Below are positions 61,085 to 64,000 of a stretch of DNA of 64,000 nt, piece after piece (within the stretch, counting starts at the first letter, position 1; the number at the start of each line of letters is the position of its first letter). Under the pieces are notes generated by a model that did not search any database, was not told the origin of the DNA, and saw only the letters and a list, made by a program, of their open reading frames with translations. The DNA comes from Branchipolynoe longqiensis. Taxonomy: Eukaryota > Annelida > Polychaeta > Phyllodocida > Polynoidae. The stretch is taken from assembly GCA_030323885.1 (NCBI GenBank), contig CM059192.1, positions 2,101,934 through 2,165,933 on the forward strand. The letters are read 5' to 3'. The translations under genes were made by a program, and so were the position numbers.

Positions 61085-61890
61085 CGGTTGGGAACCAGCG
61101 ACACGGCTACACTAACTGCCTTTGGTAACTATTGTACAGCCGGTAACCAGCAACACGTGTACACTAACCACCTTTGGTGCACTATTGTACAGCCGGTAAC
61201 CAGCGACACGGCTACACTAACTGCCTTTGGTACAGTACTGTACAGCCAGTACCCAGCGACATGTGTAGACTAACCACCTTTGGTGCACTACTGTACAGCC
61301 GGTAACCAGTGACACGTGTACACTAACTGCCTTTGGTGCACTACTGTACAGCCAGTAACCAGCGACACATGTAACCTAATCATCTTTGGTACACTAGTGT
61401 ACAGCTGGTAACCAGCGACACAGCTACACTAACTGCCTTTGGTGCACTACAGTACAACCGGTAACCAGTGACACATATACACTAACTGCCTTTGGTGCAC
61501 TACTGTACAGCCAGTAACCAGCAACACATGTAACCTAATCATCTTTGGTACACTACTGTACAGCTGGTAACCAGCGACACGGCTACACTAACCACCTTTG
61601 GGACACTACTGTACAGCCGGTAACCAGTGACACGGCTACACTAACTGCCTTTGGTGCACTACTGTACAACCGGTAACCAGTGACACATGTACACTACTGT
61701 GCACTACTGTACAACCGGTAACCAGTGACACAGGTACACTACTGTACACTACTGTACAACCGGTAACCAGTGCAACAGGTACACTACTGTACAGCTGGTA
61801 ACCAGTGCCAAAGGTACACTACTGTACAGCTTGTAACCAGTGCCACAGGTACACTACTGTACAGCTGGTAACCAGTGCCACAGGTACACT
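61085..61890. repeat. 53-bp minisatellite with shorter derivative unit
   Basis: The unit CAGCCGGTAACCAGCGACAC GGCTACACTAACTGCCTTTG GTGCACTACTGTA, 53 bp; from about 61690 shortened to about 35 bp (GGTAACCAGTGCCACAGGTACACTACTGTA form, without the TAACTGCCTTTG part). About 17 units. It borders the possible promoter at 61.95 kb. Confidence 0.85.
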
Positions 61891-61984
61891 ACTCTGGACT
61901 ACCACGAACTGTGTTGGGAGCCTGTAGGTACATTGCATACCTTCATCGCACTGCGCCTGTGCACCAATTCGCCTCCAACAGCTT

Positions 61985-62041
61985 GCTTTCTCTTTGTGGA
62001 TGGCAACAGACAATGTGGTCGGCGCCCGCACCGGAAGTAGC
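61985..62041 (+). promoter_or_regulatory. Possible TATA-less promoter with ETS-type sites
   Basis: CCGGAAGT, the core of ETS/GABP sites, occurs at about 62030 and 62077 on the plus strand, 47 bp apart, the second lying inside the putative exon. The surrounding 100 bp is more GC- and CpG-rich than its flanks. No TATA box. Two such sites next to a start codon are common in animal housekeeping promoters. This is an inference. Confidence 0.35.
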
Positions 62042-62133
62042 ATGAAGCAGCCCGGCGTCTCCGCTAGAGGACGGACCGGAAGTGGCATGAGGCAGGTGAC
62101 ACTGGGCGGCGTCTTCCTGCTGCACTTAGCGCT
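62042..62133 (+). CDS. Possible first coding exon with signal peptide
   Basis: An ATG at 62042 (MKQPGVSARGRTGSG) is in frame with a second at 62087 (MRQVTLGGVFLLHLALG). The second has the charge-then-hydrophobic form of a secretory signal peptide and ends at CTAG|GTGAGT, a strong splice donor. If real, this is exon 1 of a secreted or membrane protein whose other exons lie further right. It is on the opposite strand from RYK and cannot be its first exon. No downstream exon was recognised up to 64000, which is LINE and MITE sequence. Confidence 0.3.
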
Positions 62134-62639
62134 AGGTGAGTAGCTGTTAGACATTATTTAACATCCCGTTGATTCACTTGCTGATTAGACATGGCTTCAT
62201 CCACATCTCCTCTATCTCCTCGCGAGCTGCCGGCCTCCTCCTGGTTTGATCTCAGAAAATACTACAGGGGGAGGCCAGGTTAGCTTTCACCTTCTAACCT
62301 CTATCACATTCGTAACTCCTACTCACCGACTTGTCACCACAGAGTAGGAGTCATGACTCTTTGACTCAACTCTCCTCACTCCTCTTTCCTTCAGACGACC
62401 CTCTTCTTTTTCCCCCCAACCTTAACTCCTCTCCCCCAGACTAGGAGAGTGTTTGCTTGGGTGGGGCCCTTTCTTTCACTGCTGCACTTTCTTCTTTGCT
62501 GGAAACCTCTCTTTAACATCCCTCCGCTACTCCCCTACGGCACCCAGACTCAAGTCATCGCCATTGCCCTTCCATGAAAGTTCTGTCTTTCTTTGCCTTG
62601 CGATAGATTAATCTTTACCGGTACCTAATGCTGCAGTGT
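62134..62639. other. Unassigned pyrimidine-rich sequence after the possible exon
   Basis: Plus-strand pyrimidine-rich stretches (62390-62430). No convincing exon found; could be intron. Confidence 0.35.
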
Positions 62640-63296
62640 GTTTTTTTGTGACAAGTTTTTTATTCTGCCCATAACGTATAAGCTCCCGTGAGGGTGCTTG
62701 CTTTCAATGCTGGACAGCTGTGATACTGGATTGGTCTGGTCCCGCACTCAAGAGTGTTTACCTGATCTTTCTCGGGCCAACCGTTTGCGGTTTTGGGTGT
62801 TAGTAGTTTCTATATATATTTTTTTTAATTTTCAAAGTTTTTTTCCTAACCTGTATATGATACCTTAGCCTACTATGTACATCTACGCACATGACATACA
62901 GGCCTGCGGGAGAGTAACCATAAATGTTACAGACTACTTGCCAAACTCCAGGCATGTCCATACCCTGATGTTGTCTTCCCACCTCTTCCTTTGTCCGCTT
63001 TGTTTCCTTCCCCCTTTCAATGCGCCTTGCAGGATGGTTTTGGCGAGACTTGATAAACAGGAAATATGGCCATACCACTGGGGCTTGCATCTCTTCACGA
63101 TCATCAGGAGATCTTTGTGTCGTCCAATTGCCTGCTGGATGTTGGGACGGACTTCCTGGTTGGTAATGCATCATGATGAGTCTTGCCCAAAATATAACCT
63201 GATAGAGCATGTGGAGTCCGTCCCTCTCCAGGTTGACGACGTGGCTGTTGAGTTCGTGGAGGCATTCCGATCATCTAAGGTCTATAAAGCGCCAGT
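62640..63296 (-). pseudogene. Decayed LINE 3' fragment (fourth LINE type)
   Basis: On the minus strand a broken frame contains GGRKQSGQRKRWEDNIRVWT followed by CLEFGK, a C-terminal motif common in invertebrate LINE ORF2 proteins (GR..KRWEDNI.EW). Several frameshifts prevent a continuous reading. The 3' end (about 62660-62740) resembles the 3' UTR of family L-B at 32.0-32.1 kb (a shared GTATAAGC..TTTCAATGCTGG pattern), although the protein parts differ. It is interrupted by the RTE-like fragment starting at 63308. Confidence is moderate because only the end of the protein is visible. Confidence 0.6.
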
Positions 63297-63307
63297 ATAT
63301 TGCAGTT

Positions 63308-63645
63308 ATCATGGACAAAGACAGTTATCATGGACAAAGAAGATCACCAACAAAGAAGTTCTCAGAAAACTTAAAAATAAGAAATGGTTGTTTGCCACTA
63401 TACAGACAAAGAAACTCATTTATTTTGGCCACATCATTCGTCAGAGTTCAATATACCACACATTGTTGGAAGGGAAGCTGAATGGCAGCAAAGGGAGAGG
63501 GAGACCAAGAACATCATGGTTTACAAATATTGCATAGTGGACAGGCTTGAATTATTCACAGTCTATCAGAACAGCACATCATCGGGACAAGTGGAGAACC
63601 ATTGCATCCAACCCTCGATTAGAGGATGGAACTATTGATTGATTG
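63308..63645 (+). pseudogene. 3' fragment of the same RTE-like LINE with target-site duplication
   Basis: Sequence from about 63328 to 63645 matches the last 320 bases of the LINE at 839-1969, including the GRGRPRTSW-coding segment and the ATTG tail. A TAG falls in the tail frame (KYCIVDRL reads through only in a shifted frame). An 11-bp direct repeat, ATATTGCAGTT, flanks it at 63297-63307 and 63646-63656, so the insertion end-points are clear. It landed inside the remains of another, oppositely oriented LINE (62.6-63.3 kb). Only a dead fragment. Confidence 0.85.
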
Positions 63646-63782
63646 ATATTGCAGTTGATGCACTTCACTAGATGCACCTACTCTCATTGTGAGCGTATAT
63701 CTCAGCATCAGCAACCTAATGTTACATATCTCCCTCCCTACTAGAATATTCTTTCACATAGCTAATTTTCATTTTTGTTATA

Positions 63783-63860
63783 GTTGCACAGTCCGATGGT
63801 TTTGAGTTTCTGTCATTCTTCTGAGATAAATACATTAAATTGATTATAATATACAGTAAA
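63783..63860. mobile_element. M1 MITE, left-end fragment
   Basis: AGTTGCACAGTCCGATGG then TTTGAGTTTCTG and GATAAATACATTAAATTGAT; cut by another TIR element starting near 63863. Confidence 0.65.
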
Positions 63861-63862
63861 AC

Positions 63863-64000
63863 CTCTCTAAATCGACGAACTTGGGACAGATTTTAAGTGG
63901 TCGATTTAGGGAGGTGGTCGATTTAGGGAGTTAGAATATGGTCACAATCGTATTGTTGGGACCCAAATAAAGCGGTCGATATAGGGGAGTGGTCGATCTG
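63863..64000. mobile_element. Left part of a CAGTAAAACCTC-ended TIR element
   Basis: Starts CAGTAAAACCTCTCTAAATC, then GTCGATTTAGGGAGGTGGTC repeated in variants. It resembles the start of a pogo-like element and runs off the window. Confidence 0.6.

Overview
The window is a repeat-dense stretch of an animal nuclear genome, most likely a lophotrochozoan and probably a mollusc. The evidence is spliced coding exons with GT/AG borders, several LINE families with 5'-truncated copies, YR-type (Ngaro-like) retrotransposons, tRNA-headed SINEs with AAC/AACA-rich tails, and many MITEs and minisatellites. The mollusc assignment rests on a SINE at 15.7-16.4 kb that resembles elements I remember from mollusc genomes; no search was possible. 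There is no prokaryotic gene organisation, rRNA or CRISPR.

The one host gene I can name is on the minus strand between about 17.5 and 3.0 kb. Six exons, whose intron phases all agree, encode the transmembrane segment, juxtamembrane region and most of the kinase-like domain of a RYK/Derailed-type Wnt co-receptor. It keeps the Lys of the ATP site and an HRD motif but has DNA in place of DFG, the RYK pseudokinase signature. The C-terminal exon(s) would lie to the left of the window. The extracellular WIF exons are not visible and would lie to the right of 17.5 kb. Its introns hold SINEs, MITEs, LINE pieces and minisatellites.

From 18.6 to 34.8 kb is a nest of transposons, all but one on the minus strand. 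An old AT-rich Ngaro-like element (here N1, about 19.2-32.0 kb) has been broken by a small insertion in its RT, by a younger GC-rich relative (N2, 22203-27961) that retains a full set of split direct repeats, by a plus-strand LINE (28.7-30.1 kb), by a MITE at its recombinase end, and by another LINE next to its gag. A third gag of this lineage, without RT, lies at 42.3-43.5 kb (N3).

From 34.8 to 64 kb the window is mostly tandem repeats and non-autonomous elements: a 62-bp minisatellite, a 13-bp array, foldback elements, a TAAC-rich tract carrying a pogo-like MITE, a 103-bp satellite built from the 5' end of a SINE (46.2-49.2 kb), TG-rich, 24-bp and 51-bp arrays (50.2-53.5 kb), CA/GA microsatellites, G-rich and C-rich tracts, a second LINE copy (58.8-60.4 kb), a 53-bp array (61.1-61.9 kb), and LINE 3' fragments. 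A possible promoter and first coding exon (two ETS-type sites, a signal-peptide-like start, a strong splice donor) lies at 62.0-62.14 kb on the plus strand. Long ORFs inside the tandem arrays are by-products of repeat units whose length is a multiple of three. Names such as N1, M1 and S1 are labels for this report only.
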